Assembly: GCA_963777725.1 (NCBI GenBank)
Contig: CAVZRR010000001.1
Span: forward strand, 186,001 to 250,000
Length of the DNA: 64,000 nucleotides
Direction of reading: 5' to 3'
Source: RPQJ01 sp963777725
Lineage (GTDB): Bacteria; Pseudomonadota; Gammaproteobacteria; Steroidobacterales; Steroidobacteraceae
Shown: piece after piece, positions 29,147-37,963 of the stretch
How the letters are laid out: every line of letters starts with the position of its first letter
How positions within the stretch are numbered: position 1 is the stretch's first letter
Notes under the pieces: model-generated
Told to the model about the DNA's origin: nothing
Databases searched by the model: none
Seen by the model: only the letters and a program-made list of their open reading frames with translations
Made by a program: the position numbers and the translations under genes

Positions 29147-30589
29147 ATGACGCAGCCGTCCGCCGCCGCGCTCGACGCCGCCGCTTTGCGCGGCCCGGTC
29201 GCGTGCATCGACCTCGAGACCACCGGCGGCACGTCGGCACATCACCGCATCATCGAAGTGGGGATCGTGCTGCTCGAAGGCGGACGCGTCGTCGAGGCGT
29301 GGAGCAGCCTCGTCAATCCCGGGATCCGCATCCCGCCGACGATCGTCGATTTCACCGGGATCTCGAACGACATGGTCGCAGATGCGCCGACGTTCCACGA
29401 CCTGCGGGCCGAGGTCCGCCGACGGCTCGACGGACGCCTGTTCGTCGCGCACAACGCGCGCTTCGATTACGGCTTCGTGCGCAACGAGTTCCGCCGCGCG
29501 GGCGAGAAGTTCTCGGCGCCCGTGTTGTGCACGGTGCGCTTGTCGCGAGCATTGTTCCGCGAGCACGCGCGCCACAACCTCGACACGCTGATCGAGCGCT
29601 ACGGGCTCGAGTGCGACCAGCGGCACCGCGCACTCGGTGATGCCGCCGTGCTGCCGCCGCTGCTGGCCGCGTTCGAGCAGGCGGTGGGTCCCGAGCGGCT
29701 GCACGAGGCGGCAACGCGCGCCTTGAACGATTCGCGGCTGCCGCCGCACTTGCCGGCCGACCTGGCCGACGACCTCCCCGAGGGTCCCGGCGTGTACCTG
29801 TTCCGTGGCGAGGGCGGCGCGCTGCTCTACGTCGGCAAGAGCCGCAACCTGCGCAGCCGTGTGTTCGATCACTTCGCGAGCGAGCACCGCTCGAGCAAGG
29901 AGTCGAAGCTCGCGCGGCAGGTTCGTTCCGTCGAATGGCACGAGACCGGCGGTGAGCTGGGCGCGCTGCTGCTCGAGTCGCGGCTGGTCAAGGAACTTTC
30001 GCCGAGCGAGAACCGGCGCCTGCGCAAGCCTGCCGAGCTCAGCTGTATACGGCTGCACGAAGCGGATGTCGGGATCGAGTTGCGCGTCGAGCCGCTCGAC
30101 GCGAGCGCGTCGAGCGGCGAGGCCGAGGCCTACGGCCCGTTCCGCAGCGAGCGGGATGCTCTCAAGGCCTTGCAGGGCAAGGCGCGCGAGGCCGGCCTGT
30201 GCCTCAAGACGCTGGGTCTCGAGCGCGGCGAGGGTTCGTGCTTTGCACATCAGCTTGGCCGTTGTCGCGGCGCCTGTGTCGGCAAGGAGCCGCGCGCGTT
30301 GCACGATGCCCGTTTGCGGCTCGCGCTCGCGTCGCTGCGGATCCGGCCGTGGCCGTTCCCGGGCGCCATCGGCATCCGCGAGCCGGGCGTGGCGGGCGCC
30401 GGCACGGTCCTGCACGTCGTCGATCACTGGCAGCACCTCGGCACGGCGGAGGATGACGGTGCCGTTGCGGCGCTGCTCGAAGCGGCGCCCGCCGCACCGT
30501 TCGATCCGGACAGTTATCGGATCATTGCGCGTTACATCGAACGCATGGCGCCGCGCGACCTCGTCAGGCTGGGCGGGAGCCGGGGCTGA
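29147..30589 (+). CDS. DnaQ-like 3'-5' exonuclease fused to a GIY-YIG (UvrC/Cho-type) nuclease
   Basis: About 480 residues. The N-terminal DEDDh exonuclease shows CIDLETTGGTSAHHRIIEVG, LFVAHNARFDYGFV and the HRALGDA end motif. A UvrC-type GIY-YIG domain follows (PEGPGYYLF-like GPGVYLFRGEGGALLYVGKS, then SKESKLARQVRSVEW). This is the known exonuclease-Cho arrangement, implicated in DNA repair. The start at 29147 is preferred because the ATG at 29114 overlaps aguB, but neither has a clear Shine-Dalgarno. Four bases separate it from rlmKL. Confidence 0.85.
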   Translation: MTQPSAAALDAAALRGPVACIDLETTGGTSAHHRIIEVGIVLLEGGRVVEAWSSLVNPGIRIPPTIVDFTGISNDMVADAPTFHDLRAEVRRRLDGRLFVAHNARFDYGFVRNEFRRAGEKFSAPVLCTVRLSRALFREHARHNLDTLIERYGLECDQRHRALGDAAVLPPLLAAFEQAVGPERLHEAATRALNDSRLPPHLPADLADDLPEGPGVYLFRGEGGALLYVGKSRNLRSRVFDHFASEHRSSKESKLARQVRSVEWHETGGELGALLLESRLVKELSPSENRRLRKPAELSCIRLHEADVGIELRVEPLDASASSGEAEAYGPFRSERDALKALQGKAREAGLCLKTLGLERGEGSCFAHQLGRCRGACVGKEPRALHDARLRLALASLRIRPWPFPGAIGIREPGVAGAGTVLHVVDHWQHLGTAEDDGAVAALLEAAPAAPFDPDSYRIIARYIERMAPRDLVRLGGSRG

Positions 30590-30592
30590 TTC

Positions 30593-32807
30593 ATGACCGA
30601 CACGACGCCCGCGGGCAATCTCGAGTTCTTCGCTGCGTGCCCGCGCCACGTTCCGGACGTGCTGGCGACCGAATTGCGCGGCCTCGGGCTCAACGTCACT
30701 CGCGAGCATCCGGCCGGCGTGAGTTTCAGCGGCACGCTGCGCGACGCCTACCTGGCCTGCCTTGCATCGCGCACGGCAAGCCGGGTGCTGCTCACGCTCG
30801 GCACGATCCCGCTCGACACCGTCGACACCATGTATGCCGCGATTCGCGACAGTCGCCTGGGAGGATCATCTCGCTCCGGAGGGCACGCTCGCGTTCGACG
30901 TCGTGGGGCAGGGGCCAGCGTGGTTGCGCCACACGCAGTTCGCAGCGCAGAAGGCCAAGGACGCGATCGTCGATCGCTTTCGCGAGCGCAGCGGCACGCG
31001 GCCGTCCGTCGATCTCTCGAGCCCGGACCTGCGCCTCAGCTTGAGCCTCGGGCGCGAGCGGGCGTCGCTTGGCATCGACCTGAGCGGCGAGCCCCTGCAC
31101 CGCCGCGGCTATCGGCAATCCGGCGTCGAGGCGCCGCTCAAGGAGAATCTCGCCGCGGCGCTGCTGTTGCGCTGCGGCTGGCCCGCCATTGCGGCGTCCG
31201 GTGGCGCCTTCGTCGATCCGATGTGCGGCTCGGGAACGCTGGTGATCGAGGCCGCGCTGATCGCAGCCGACTTCGCGCCGGGCCTGCTGCGGCGCCGCTT
31301 CGGCTTCGAGCGCTGGCTGCAGCACGACGCGGGGGCCTGGAACGAGGTTCGCGAGGCGGCGCTCGCAAGGCGCCACCTCGAGTCGCTGGGGCGGGGCCGG
31401 TTCCGCGGCTTCGATCGCGACCAGTCCGCGATCCGTGCCGCGCTCGCCAACTCCGGGCGCAGCGGCGTCGGCGATCACCTGCTCTTCGAGCGATCCGAGC
31501 TCGGCTCGTTGCGCAAGGCGCCCGAGTCGCAGGGCCTGGTGCTGGTCAATCCGCCGTACGGCGCGCGGCTCGAGGACGAGAGCACGCTCGGTCCGCTCTA
31601 CGCGCAGCTGGGCCGGCAGCTGATGGAATGCTTCCCGGGCTGGGAAGCGGGTGTGTTTACGGGCAACCCACCGCTCGGGCGCTCGTTGCGACTGCGAGCC
31701 TACCGCGCCCACACGTTCTTCAACGGGCCGATCGAATGCCGCTTGCTGCGCTTCGAGCTGCAACCCGGCACGGTCGAGCCCGACCCGGAGACCGCGCGGC
31801 GCAATCGTCTCGACGCGGCGCGGGCGCGGCCGGGCTCGTCGATGTTCGGCAATCGCGTGCGCAAGAACCTCGCGCATCTCGAGAAATGGGCACGGCGGTC
31901 GGACGTGGCCTGTTTCCGCGTCTACGACGCCGACATGCCCGAGTACGCGTTCGCGATCGACCTGTACGGCAACGACCAGCGCTGGGCCTGCGTGCAGGAA
32001 TATGCGCCGCCGGAGACCGTTGCGCTGGATGCAGCCCGCGGTCGTCGCGACGAGGCGCTTGCGGTGCTGCCAGAGGTCCTCGGGCTGCCCGCCGAGCGCA
32101 TCGTGATGCGCGTGCGCCGCCGGCAGCGGGGCGGTGAGCAGTACGAGAAGGTCGGCGAGGAAGCGCAGTTCCACACGGTCCGCGAAGGCCCTTACCGATT
32201 CCTGGTGAACTTCACCGACTACCTCGATACCGGCCTGTTCCTCGATCACCGGATCACGCGTCGCCGCGTCGGCGAACTCGCGGCTGGCCGGGCATTCCTG
32301 AACCTGTTCGCGTACACCGGCACCGCGACCGTCCACGCGGTGGGCGGCGGCGCGACGGCGTCGATGACGGTGGACATGTCGCGGACCTACCTGGACTGGG
32401 CGAAACGCAACCTCGCGTTGAACGGTCTCGCCGGGCCGCAGCACACTTTCCTGCAGGCCGACTGCCTCGGCTGGCTCGACGAGCAGAGTCGCGCGCCGAG
32501 CCGACGCTACGGCCTGATCTTCGTCGATCCGCCGACGCTGTCGCGTTCGAAGCGCATGGAGCGCGAATTCGACGTGCAGCGCGACCACTTGCCGCTGCTG
32601 CAGATCGCCGGCCGCCTGCTCGAGCCCGATGGCGTGATCGTGTTCTCGAACAACTTCCAGCGTTTCAAGCTCGATGCGGCCGTGCAGGCAGAATTCGACG
32701 TCGAGGACATCTCGCGTGCCACGTTGCCCGAGGACTTTGCGCGCAATCCGAAGATCCACGTCTGCTTTCTGCTGCGCCCGCGGCGCCCGGTGTTTGCGGC
32801 GCGCTGA
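30593..32807 (+). CDS. rlmKL: Bifunctional 23S rRNA methyltransferase RlmKL (one frame break)
   Basis: This enzyme makes m2G2445 (RlmL half) and m7G2069 (RlmK half). The frame from 30593 (NLEFFAACPRHVPDVLATEL) carries the start of the THUMP domain and then breaks at about 30851, where one extra A follows AAIRD. The next frame continues VAWEDHLAPEGTLAFDV with FVDPMCGSGTLVIEAAL, LVNPPYGARL and, in RlmK, LFLDHRITRRRVGELAAG and FVDPPTLSRSKRM. About 737 residues in total, as usual. Confidence 0.9.
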
Positions 32808-32851
32808 CGATCTGTTACAAGAACGAAGTCCACCCATGGAGGACTGAGGCC

Positions 32852-33304
32852 ATGAGATTCCTGATCGTTCCGCTGCTGGTCGCTTCGCTTACATTCGCCA
32901 CGGCTCAGGCCGACAATGACCGCCAAGGTCAAGGCCAGGGGCAGGGCCAGGGTCAGGGTCAGGGCGCCGACAAGTCGAATCACGGGCAGGTGGTTTCCGA
33001 GTGCAACCACCGCGCCAATGAGCGCAAGTTGAAGGGGCAGGACCGCAAGGAGTTCACGGAGTGGTGTGAATCGCGCGGCGCGCGCTACGGCTACGACGAC
33101 AATCGCTACAGCCGCGAACGCGAGTGCTACCGCAAGGCCGACAACAAGGAACTGAAGGGCGACAAGCGCCAGAAGTTCCTCGCCAACTGCCTCGACGTCG
33201 AAGTGGCCTACAAGGACGGCAAGGGCGCCAAGGACAAGGACAGCGACTACGATCAGTATCACCCCAAGGTCCGCGAGGCCGTCGAGAACAGCCAGAAGAA
33301 ATAG
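32852..33304 (+). CDS. Secreted protein with a Gly-Gln repeat and two PsiF-like repeats
   Basis: The 150-residue product has a signal peptide ending near TAQA, a (GQ)6 low-complexity stretch made of GGNCAR-type hexamers, and two copies of a PsiF-like repeat: ECNHRANERKLKGQDRKEF..C and ECYRKADNKELKGDKRQKF..C. PsiF is a phosphate-starvation protein of unknown function in E. coli. The lysine-rich tail ends the protein. A good Shine-Dalgarno (GGAGG) lies upstream. It stands 4 bases before queD. Confidence 0.75.
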   Translation: MRFLIVPLLVASLTFATAQADNDRQGQGQGQGQGQGQGADKSNHGQVVSECNHRANERKLKGQDRKEFTEWCESRGARYGYDDNRYSRERECYRKADNKELKGDKRQKFLANCLDVEVAYKDGKGAKDKDSDYDQYHPKVREAVENSQKK

Positions 33305-33308
33305 GGGC

Positions 33309-33689
33309 GTGCGCGTGGAGATCTTCAAGTCGTTCACGCTGGAGTCCGCGCATCGGCTGCCGAACGTGCCGGCAGGGCACAAGTGCGCGCGTGTCCACGG
33401 CCACTCGTTCCGGGTCGAGATCCACGTGCGCGGCCCGGTCGACGAGCGGCTCGGCTGGGTCATGGACTTCGCCGACGTGAAGGCCGCGTTCGACCCGCTG
33501 TATCGACAGCTGGATCACCACTATCTCAACGACGTGCCCGGCCTCGAGAATCCCACCAGCGAGAACCTGGCGCGCTGGATCTGGCAGAGGCTGAAGCCGG
33601 CGCTCCCGCAGCTCGCGACCGTCGTGGTGCACGAGACTTGCACGAGTGGCGCGCGGTATGACGGCGACCAGGACTCCGCCGGCGCATGA
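33309..33689 (+). CDS. queD: 6-carboxy-tetrahydropterin synthase QueD
   Basis: QueD forms 6-carboxy-tetrahydropterin for queuosine synthesis. The 126-residue protein shows the zinc histidines in SAHRLP and HGHSF, the catalytic cysteine in GHKCARVHGHS, and the C-terminal VHETCTSGARY. The GTG at 33309 is given, but the GTG at 33315 has a better-spaced AGGGG. Its end overlaps the next gene by four bases. Confidence 0.9.
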   Translation: MRVEIFKSFTLESAHRLPNVPAGHKCARVHGHSFRVEIHVRGPVDERLGWVMDFADVKAAFDPLYRQLDHHYLNDVPGLENPTSENLARWIWQRLKPALPQLATVVVHETCTSGARYDGDQDSAGA

Positions 33690-34075
33690 CCGCCAAGCTC
33701 ATTTCGCTGATGCTGGTCATCGCGGGAATCATTCACGTCCTGCCGCTGGCGGGCGTGGTTGGCTCTGAACGCCTCGCGGCCCTGTACGGACTCGATTTCT
33801 CCGACCCGAACCTGGCGATCCTGATGCGGCATCGCGCCGTCCTGTTCGGCCTGCTCGGCGTGTTCCTGATCTACGCCGCGTTCAGGCCGAGCCTGCAACC
33901 CGTGGCTTTCGTCGCCGGACTCATCAGCGCGGCTGCGTTCCTCGGGCTCGCCTGGGCGACGGGAGGTTACAACTCGCTCCTGTCCAAGGTCGTCGCCGCC
34001 GACGTCGTCGCGCTCGTGTGCCTGGTGATCGGTGCCGCGACATACATGCTGACGGGCCCGGGAGCCCGGCCGTGA
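33686..34075 (+). CDS. Small four-helix membrane protein
   Basis: A 129-residue hydrophobic protein with about four membrane segments (starting LISLMLVIAGIIHVLPLAGV, then MRHRAVLFGLLGVFLIYAAF, FVAGLISAAAFLGLAWA, VVALVCLVIGAATYML). The MRHRAVLFGLLG motif is shared by a family of uncharacterised proteobacterial membrane proteins, sometimes mislabelled phosphopantetheine adenylyltransferase. Overlaps queD by ATGA and the next gene by GTGA. Confidence 0.7.
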   Translation: MTAKLISLMLVIAGIIHVLPLAGVVGSERLAALYGLDFSDPNLAILMRHRAVLFGLLGVFLIYAAFRPSLQPVAFVAGLISAAAFLGLAWATGGYNSLLSKVVAADVVALVCLVIGAATYMLTGPGARP

Positions 34076-34305
34076 GCGTCGACGGCAGGGAGCAGGACGA
34101 GTCGCAGGGCAGCCGCATCGTGACCGGATGCATGGGTGCGCTGTTCGTCGCGTTGGCGATCGCGATCATCGTGGTCGTCGACCGGCCGATCGGACTGGGC
34201 GCCCTCGTTGCCGCCATGGTGATCGGATTGCTCGGGATCGACGCGTTGATCAGTGCCGTGCGCGCCAAGCGTTCATTGCTGTCGCGGATCGGTCCGCTGC
34301 CGTGA
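34072..34305 (+). CDS. Small two-helix membrane protein
   Basis: From a GTG overlapping the previous stop, a 77-residue protein with a charged N-terminus and two predicted membrane segments (MGALFVALAIAIIVVV and LGALVAAMVIGLLGIDALI), ending in a basic tail. No family recognised. It closes the queD-membrane protein run and is convergent with puuB. Confidence 0.6.
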   Translation: MSVDGREQDESQGSRIVTGCMGALFVALAIAIIVVVDRPIGLGALVAAMVIGLLGIDALISAVRAKRSLLSRIGPLP

Positions 34306-34318
34306 GCGCCGGTGGGCC

Positions 34319-35590
34319 TTACAGCAGGTCCTTCAACCGGAACCAGAGCATCGCGAGCACCAGCGCCGGCGTGCGCAGGGCGCGGCCGCCGGGAAAGTCA
34401 CGGTGCTCGAGCTTGCCGAACAGGTCGAACCGCTCGGCCTGGCCTGCGATCGCCTCGGCGACCAGGCGGCCCGCCATGCCGGTGAGCGCGATGCCGTGGC
34501 CGGAGAAGCCCTGCAGATAGTAGACGTTCGGCGCGATGCGGCCGAAGTCCGGCGCGCGGCTCATCGTGATGTCGACGTAACCGCCCCACGAGTATTCGAT
34601 CTTTACGTCGGCGAGTTGCGGGAAGACCTTGATCATGCGCGCGCGCGTCGCGCGCTCGGTGTTGAGCGGATCGAGGCCCGAGTAGCTGACACGACCGCCG
34701 AACAGCAACCGGTGGTCGGCGGAACGCCGGAAGTAATCGAGCACCCAGTTGACGTCGGTGACGGCGACGTTCTCGCGCATCAGCGCCTCGATGCGCGCCT
34801 GGCCGAGCGGCTCGGTGGCGACGATGTACGTGCCCACCGGCATGATCCGGGCGCGCAGCTGCGGTGCAAGCTCGTCGATGTAGGCATTGCAGCAGAGCGC
34901 GACGTGCCGCGCGCGAACGCGACCCTCGGCGGTGTGCACGACGACGGTGTCGCCGCGCTCGATGCGCGTGACCTGGCTGCCCTCGTGGATCGTGGCGCCC
35001 GCGGCTTCGGCGGCGGCGGCCAGCCCCAGCGTGTAATTCAGCGGATGCAGGTGACCGCTGCGTGAATCGTACAGGCCGCCGCTGTAGCGGTCGGTTGCGA
35101 GCAGTTGCCGGAGCTCGGCGCGCTCGAGCCAGCGCAGCGACGCGTAGCCATAGTCGGCCGCGAGTTCGTCGCGCCACGCCTGCAGTTCGGTCTCGTGCCG
35201 CGGCTTGATCGCCGCGTGCACCTGGCCCCAGTGCAGGTCGCAGTCGATGGCATGCCGTGCGACGCGCTCCTTGAGCAGGTCGAGTGCTTCGACGGACACG
35301 TCGAACATGCGCCGGGCTGCGTCGAAGCCGACCTGTGCCACGAGCTTGTCCTGGCCGGCCGCGAAACCGAAGATCGCCTGCCCGCCGCTGCGGCCGGAGG
35401 CGCCCCAGGCAATCCGCTTGCCCTCGAGCAGCACGACCCGGTAGCCGCGCTCGGCGAGATGCAGCGCCGTCGAGCAGCCGGCGATGCCGCCGCCGACCAC
35501 GCACACATCGGCGGTCACGTCGCCGCGCAGCGGTTCGCGCAGCGGGGCAGGATTGGCCGAGGCCGCGTAGTAGGAGCGGATATGCTGCAT
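34319..35590 (-). CDS. puuB: Gamma-glutamylputrescine oxidase
   Basis: A 423-residue FAD-dependent DAO-family oxidase. The FAD dinucleotide motif DVCVVGGGIAGCSTALHLAERG and the PuuB-like WGASGRSGGQAIFGFA segment are clear; the C-terminal YLQGFSGHGIALTGMAG completes the flavin site. It would oxidise gamma-glutamylputrescine to the aldehyde, releasing ammonia and H2O2. The ATG at 35590 lies two bases after the stop of the PuuA gene upstream, so the pair is coupled. A start at 35614 would overlap that gene. Confidence 0.9.
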   Translation of the reverse strand: MQHIRSYYAASANPAPLREPLRGDVTADVCVVGGGIAGCSTALHLAERGYRVVLLEGKRIAWGASGRSGGQAIFGFAAGQDKLVAQVGFDAARRMFDVSVEALDLLKERVARHAIDCDLHWGQVHAAIKPRHETELQAWRDELAADYGYASLRWLERAELRQLLATDRYSGGLYDSRSGHLHPLNYTLGLAAAAEAAGATIHEGSQVTRIERGDTVVVHTAEGRVRARHVALCCNAYIDELAPQLRARIMPVGTYIVATEPLGQARIEALMRENVAVTDVNWVLDYFRRSADHRLLFGGRVSYSGLDPLNTERATRARMIKVFPQLADVKIEYSWGGYVDITMSRAPDFGRIAPNVYYLQGFSGHGIALTGMAGRLVAEAIAGQAERFDLFGKLEHRDFPGGRALRTPALVLAMLWFRLKDLL

Positions 35591-35592
35591 GT

Positions 35593-36963
35593 TCAGGTCG
35601 TCGTCAGGTACCACGCATATTCGAGCGAGGACACGTAGGAGCTGAAGTCCTGCATCTCGCCACGGCGCGTCTGCGCGTACAGGCGCGCGAAGCGCTCCCC
35701 GAGGCAGTCGCTAGCAAAGCCGCTGCGCTCGAACGCGGTGAGCGCCTCGGGCCAGCTGAGCGGAATCGTGGGCGTGGTGTTGCGGTACGCATTGCCGGCC
35801 AGCACGGGTCCCGGATCGAGTTGCCGCTCGATGCCGTGCAGCATGCCGCCGAGCACCATCGCCGCGAGCAGGTACGGGTTCGCATCGGCTCCCGCCACTC
35901 GGTGCTCGACGCGCCGGCTGTCCGGCGGCCCCGCCGGCACACGGAATGCCACGCCGCGATTGTTGACCGACCAGCTCGGGCCCAGCGGCACGTAGGCTTC
36001 GGGCTGGAAGCGCCGGTACGAGTTCGCGGTGGGCGCGCAGACGGCCATCGTGTCGTTGATCGTCGCGGCCAGCCCCCCGATCGCATGGCGCAGCGCTGGC
36101 GAGCCCGCCGGATCGTCGGCCGCAAAGATGTTGCGGCCCGCATGGTCGAGCACGCTCACGTGCAGGTGCGCGCCGCTGCCCGCGTGGTCGCGATACGGCT
36201 TCGGCATGAAAGTCGCCTCGAGGCCGTTGGCCAGGGCCACGCCGCGGATCAGCCGCTTCAGCCGGATGGCGTGGTCGCAGGCGAGCAGGGCGTCGTCCAC
36301 GTGGTGCAGGTTCACCTCGAACTGGCCCGGCCCGTATTCGGCCAGCACGGTGCCCGTCGGCAGGTCCTGCGCCCGGGCGGCCGCGTCGATCGCGCTCAGC
36401 ACGTCGGAGTACTCGTCGAGCTCCGCCATCGAGTTGATCTGCGTCTTGTCCTCGCGCCGGCCCGAGCGCGGCTGGCGGGGCGGCTGCGCGTGTCCCTCGG
36501 CCGTGCGCTCGCGATCGACCAGGTAGAACTCGAGCTCGACCGCCATCACGGGCGTCAGGTGACGCGCGGCAAAGCGCTGCAGCACCGATTCGAGCACATG
36601 GCGCGGGTCGCCGAAGAACGGGCTGCGGTCGTGCTCGTACATCGCGACCTGCATCTGCGCCACGTGCTCGCCGAGCCACGGCACGGGCGCGAGCGATCCC
36701 GGCAGCGGCAGGCAGATCCGGTCGGCGTCGCCCTCGTCGAAGCCGAGTCCCGTGGCCTGGATCGTGCCGCCGAGCACGTCGAGCGCGAACATCGACGCCG
36801 GCAGCAGCAGGCCATTACGATGCACGCCTGCGAGTTCTTCGGTCGTGACGCGCTTGCCGCGCGGGATGCCCATCTGGTCGGGCAGCAGCAGGTCGATGCA
36901 GCGCACTTCCGGATGCTGCGCGAGCCAGGCGCGCGCCTGCTCGAAGTCCGCGAACTGCGGCAT
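35593..36963 (-). CDS. puuA: Glutamine synthetase family protein, gamma-glutamylputrescine synthetase type (copy 1)
   Basis: The 456-residue protein has the GS fold motifs MAVELEFYLVD, the ATP/glutamate region SGAHLHVSVLDHAGRN, and the late arginine/glutamate motif SRRVEHRVAGADANPY. The early LLLPDQMGIPRGKRV segment is typical of amine-glutamylating GS paralogues rather than true GlnA. It would ligate glutamate to putrescine. It forms an operon with puuB and is divergent from puuD and a second puuA. Confidence 0.87.
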   Translation of the reverse strand: MPQFADFEQARAWLAQHPEVRCIDLLLPDQMGIPRGKRVTTEELAGVHRNGLLLPASMFALDVLGGTIQATGLGFDEGDADRICLPLPGSLAPVPWLGEHVAQMQVAMYEHDRSPFFGDPRHVLESVLQRFAARHLTPVMAVELEFYLVDRERTAEGHAQPPRQPRSGRREDKTQINSMAELDEYSDVLSAIDAAARAQDLPTGTVLAEYGPGQFEVNLHHVDDALLACDHAIRLKRLIRGVALANGLEATFMPKPYRDHAGSGAHLHVSVLDHAGRNIFAADDPAGSPALRHAIGGLAATINDTMAVCAPTANSYRRFQPEAYVPLGPSWSVNNRGVAFRVPAGPPDSRRVEHRVAGADANPYLLAAMVLGGMLHGIERQLDPGPVLAGNAYRNTTPTIPLSWPEALTAFERSGFASDCLGERFARLYAQTRRGEMQDFSSYVSSLEYAWYLTTT

Positions 36964-37201
36964 GGGAACCCCGAATGTTTAGGATTTAGTGACGGTCTGG
37001 CCGCCTTGGTCGCCGGAGCATAGCCGCTCGCGGGGCTGGCCGGCAAGCATCAGCCGAACCGTCCGTGAGGTCTTAAGTCGCTGTTCTATATGATCTTTGA
37101 ATCGTTTTTTGCGCTGCCTGACGACGTCCCGGGGTGGCCTGTGGTTTAATCCCACCCGCTTCCATCCAGCGGTCCAGTGTTGGCCGTCTAGGATCTTAAA
37201 C
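36964..37201. promoter_or_regulatory. Divergent regulatory region between the puuAB and puuD-puuA2 units
   Basis: This 238-base gap separates two divergent polyamine operons and is AT-richer than its surroundings. TATGAT at 37089-37094 and TTTAAT at 37145-37150 (the latter with TG three bases upstream) are candidate -10 boxes for the plus strand. A similar sequence, CTAAATCCTAAAC on the minus strand and CTAGGATCTTAAAC on the plus strand, lies just before each start codon and could be a paired operator. No E. coli-type PuuR box was recognised. Confidence 0.4.
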
Positions 37202-37963
37202 GTGTCTCGCGCTAAACCTCTGATCGGCATTCCCGCGGATCGCCGGATCCTCGGCCCGCACCCATTCCATTGCGTGGGCGAGAAGTACATCGCCGCAGTC
37301 GCGCGCGCCGCGGAGGCCATCCCGGTGCTGGTTCCCTCGCTGGGCGAAGACGCGGACCTCGATGCGATCCTCGCCAGTGTCGACGGCATCCTGCTGACGG
37401 GCAGCCCGTCGAACGTGGAGCCACGACGCTATGCCGGGCCGCCGTCGGATCCCGACACGCTGCACGATCCGCATCGCGACGCGACGACGTTGCCCTTGAT
37501 CCCGCGCGTGATCGCGGCGGGCATGCCGCTCTTCGCGGTCTGCCGCGGCTTCCAGGAGATGAACGTCGCGTTCGGCGGCACGCTCTGGCAGAAGGTGCAG
37601 GAGGTGCCGGGGTACGCCGATCACCGCGAGGACAAGGAAGCGCCACTCGAAGCGCAGTACGGTCCCGCGCACGAGATCGAACTCGTGCCCGGGGGGCAGT
37701 TGCAGCGCATCGCCGGGAGCGATCGAGTCACGGTGAATTCGCTGCACTCGCAGGGCGTGCAGCACCTCGGGGAGGGCCTCGCGGTGGAGGCCCGGGCGCC
37801 CGACGGGCTGATCGAGGGCTTCAGCGTGCCCGCGGCCCCAGGATTCGCGCTCGCGGTGCAATGGCACCCTGAGTGGCAGGTGATGAACAACCCATTCTCG
37901 CGAGCACTGTTCGCTGCCTTTGGAGAGGCAGCCCGGTCGCACGCCAAAGGACGACGATCATGA
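37202..37963 (+). CDS. puuD: Gamma-glutamyl-gamma-aminobutyrate hydrolase
   Basis: The 253-residue class I amidotransferase-like hydrolase releases GABA from gamma-Glu-GABA. The nucleophile cysteine lies in LFAVCRGFQEMNVAFGGTLWQ, and the His/Glu pair in AVQWHPEW. The GTG at 37202 gives VSRAKPLIGIPADRR, a normal family start; the longer reading from 37097 is unlike the family. Overlaps the next gene by ATGA. Confidence 0.9.
   Translation: MSRAKPLIGIPADRRILGPHPFHCVGEKYIAAVARAAEAIPVLVPSLGEDADLDAILASVDGILLTGSPSNVEPRRYAGPPSDPDTLHDPHRDATTLPLIPRVIAAGMPLFAVCRGFQEMNVAFGGTLWQKVQEVPGYADHREDKEAPLEAQYGPAHEIELVPGGQLQRIAGSDRVTVNSLHSQGVQHLGEGLAVEARAPDGLIEGFSVPAAPGFALAVQWHPEWQVMNNPFSRALFAAFGEAARSHAKGRRS

Noticed and set aside
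32921..32967. The GGNCAR hexamer tract as a regulatory repeat
   Set aside because: It lies inside the coding frame and simply encodes (GQ)n.
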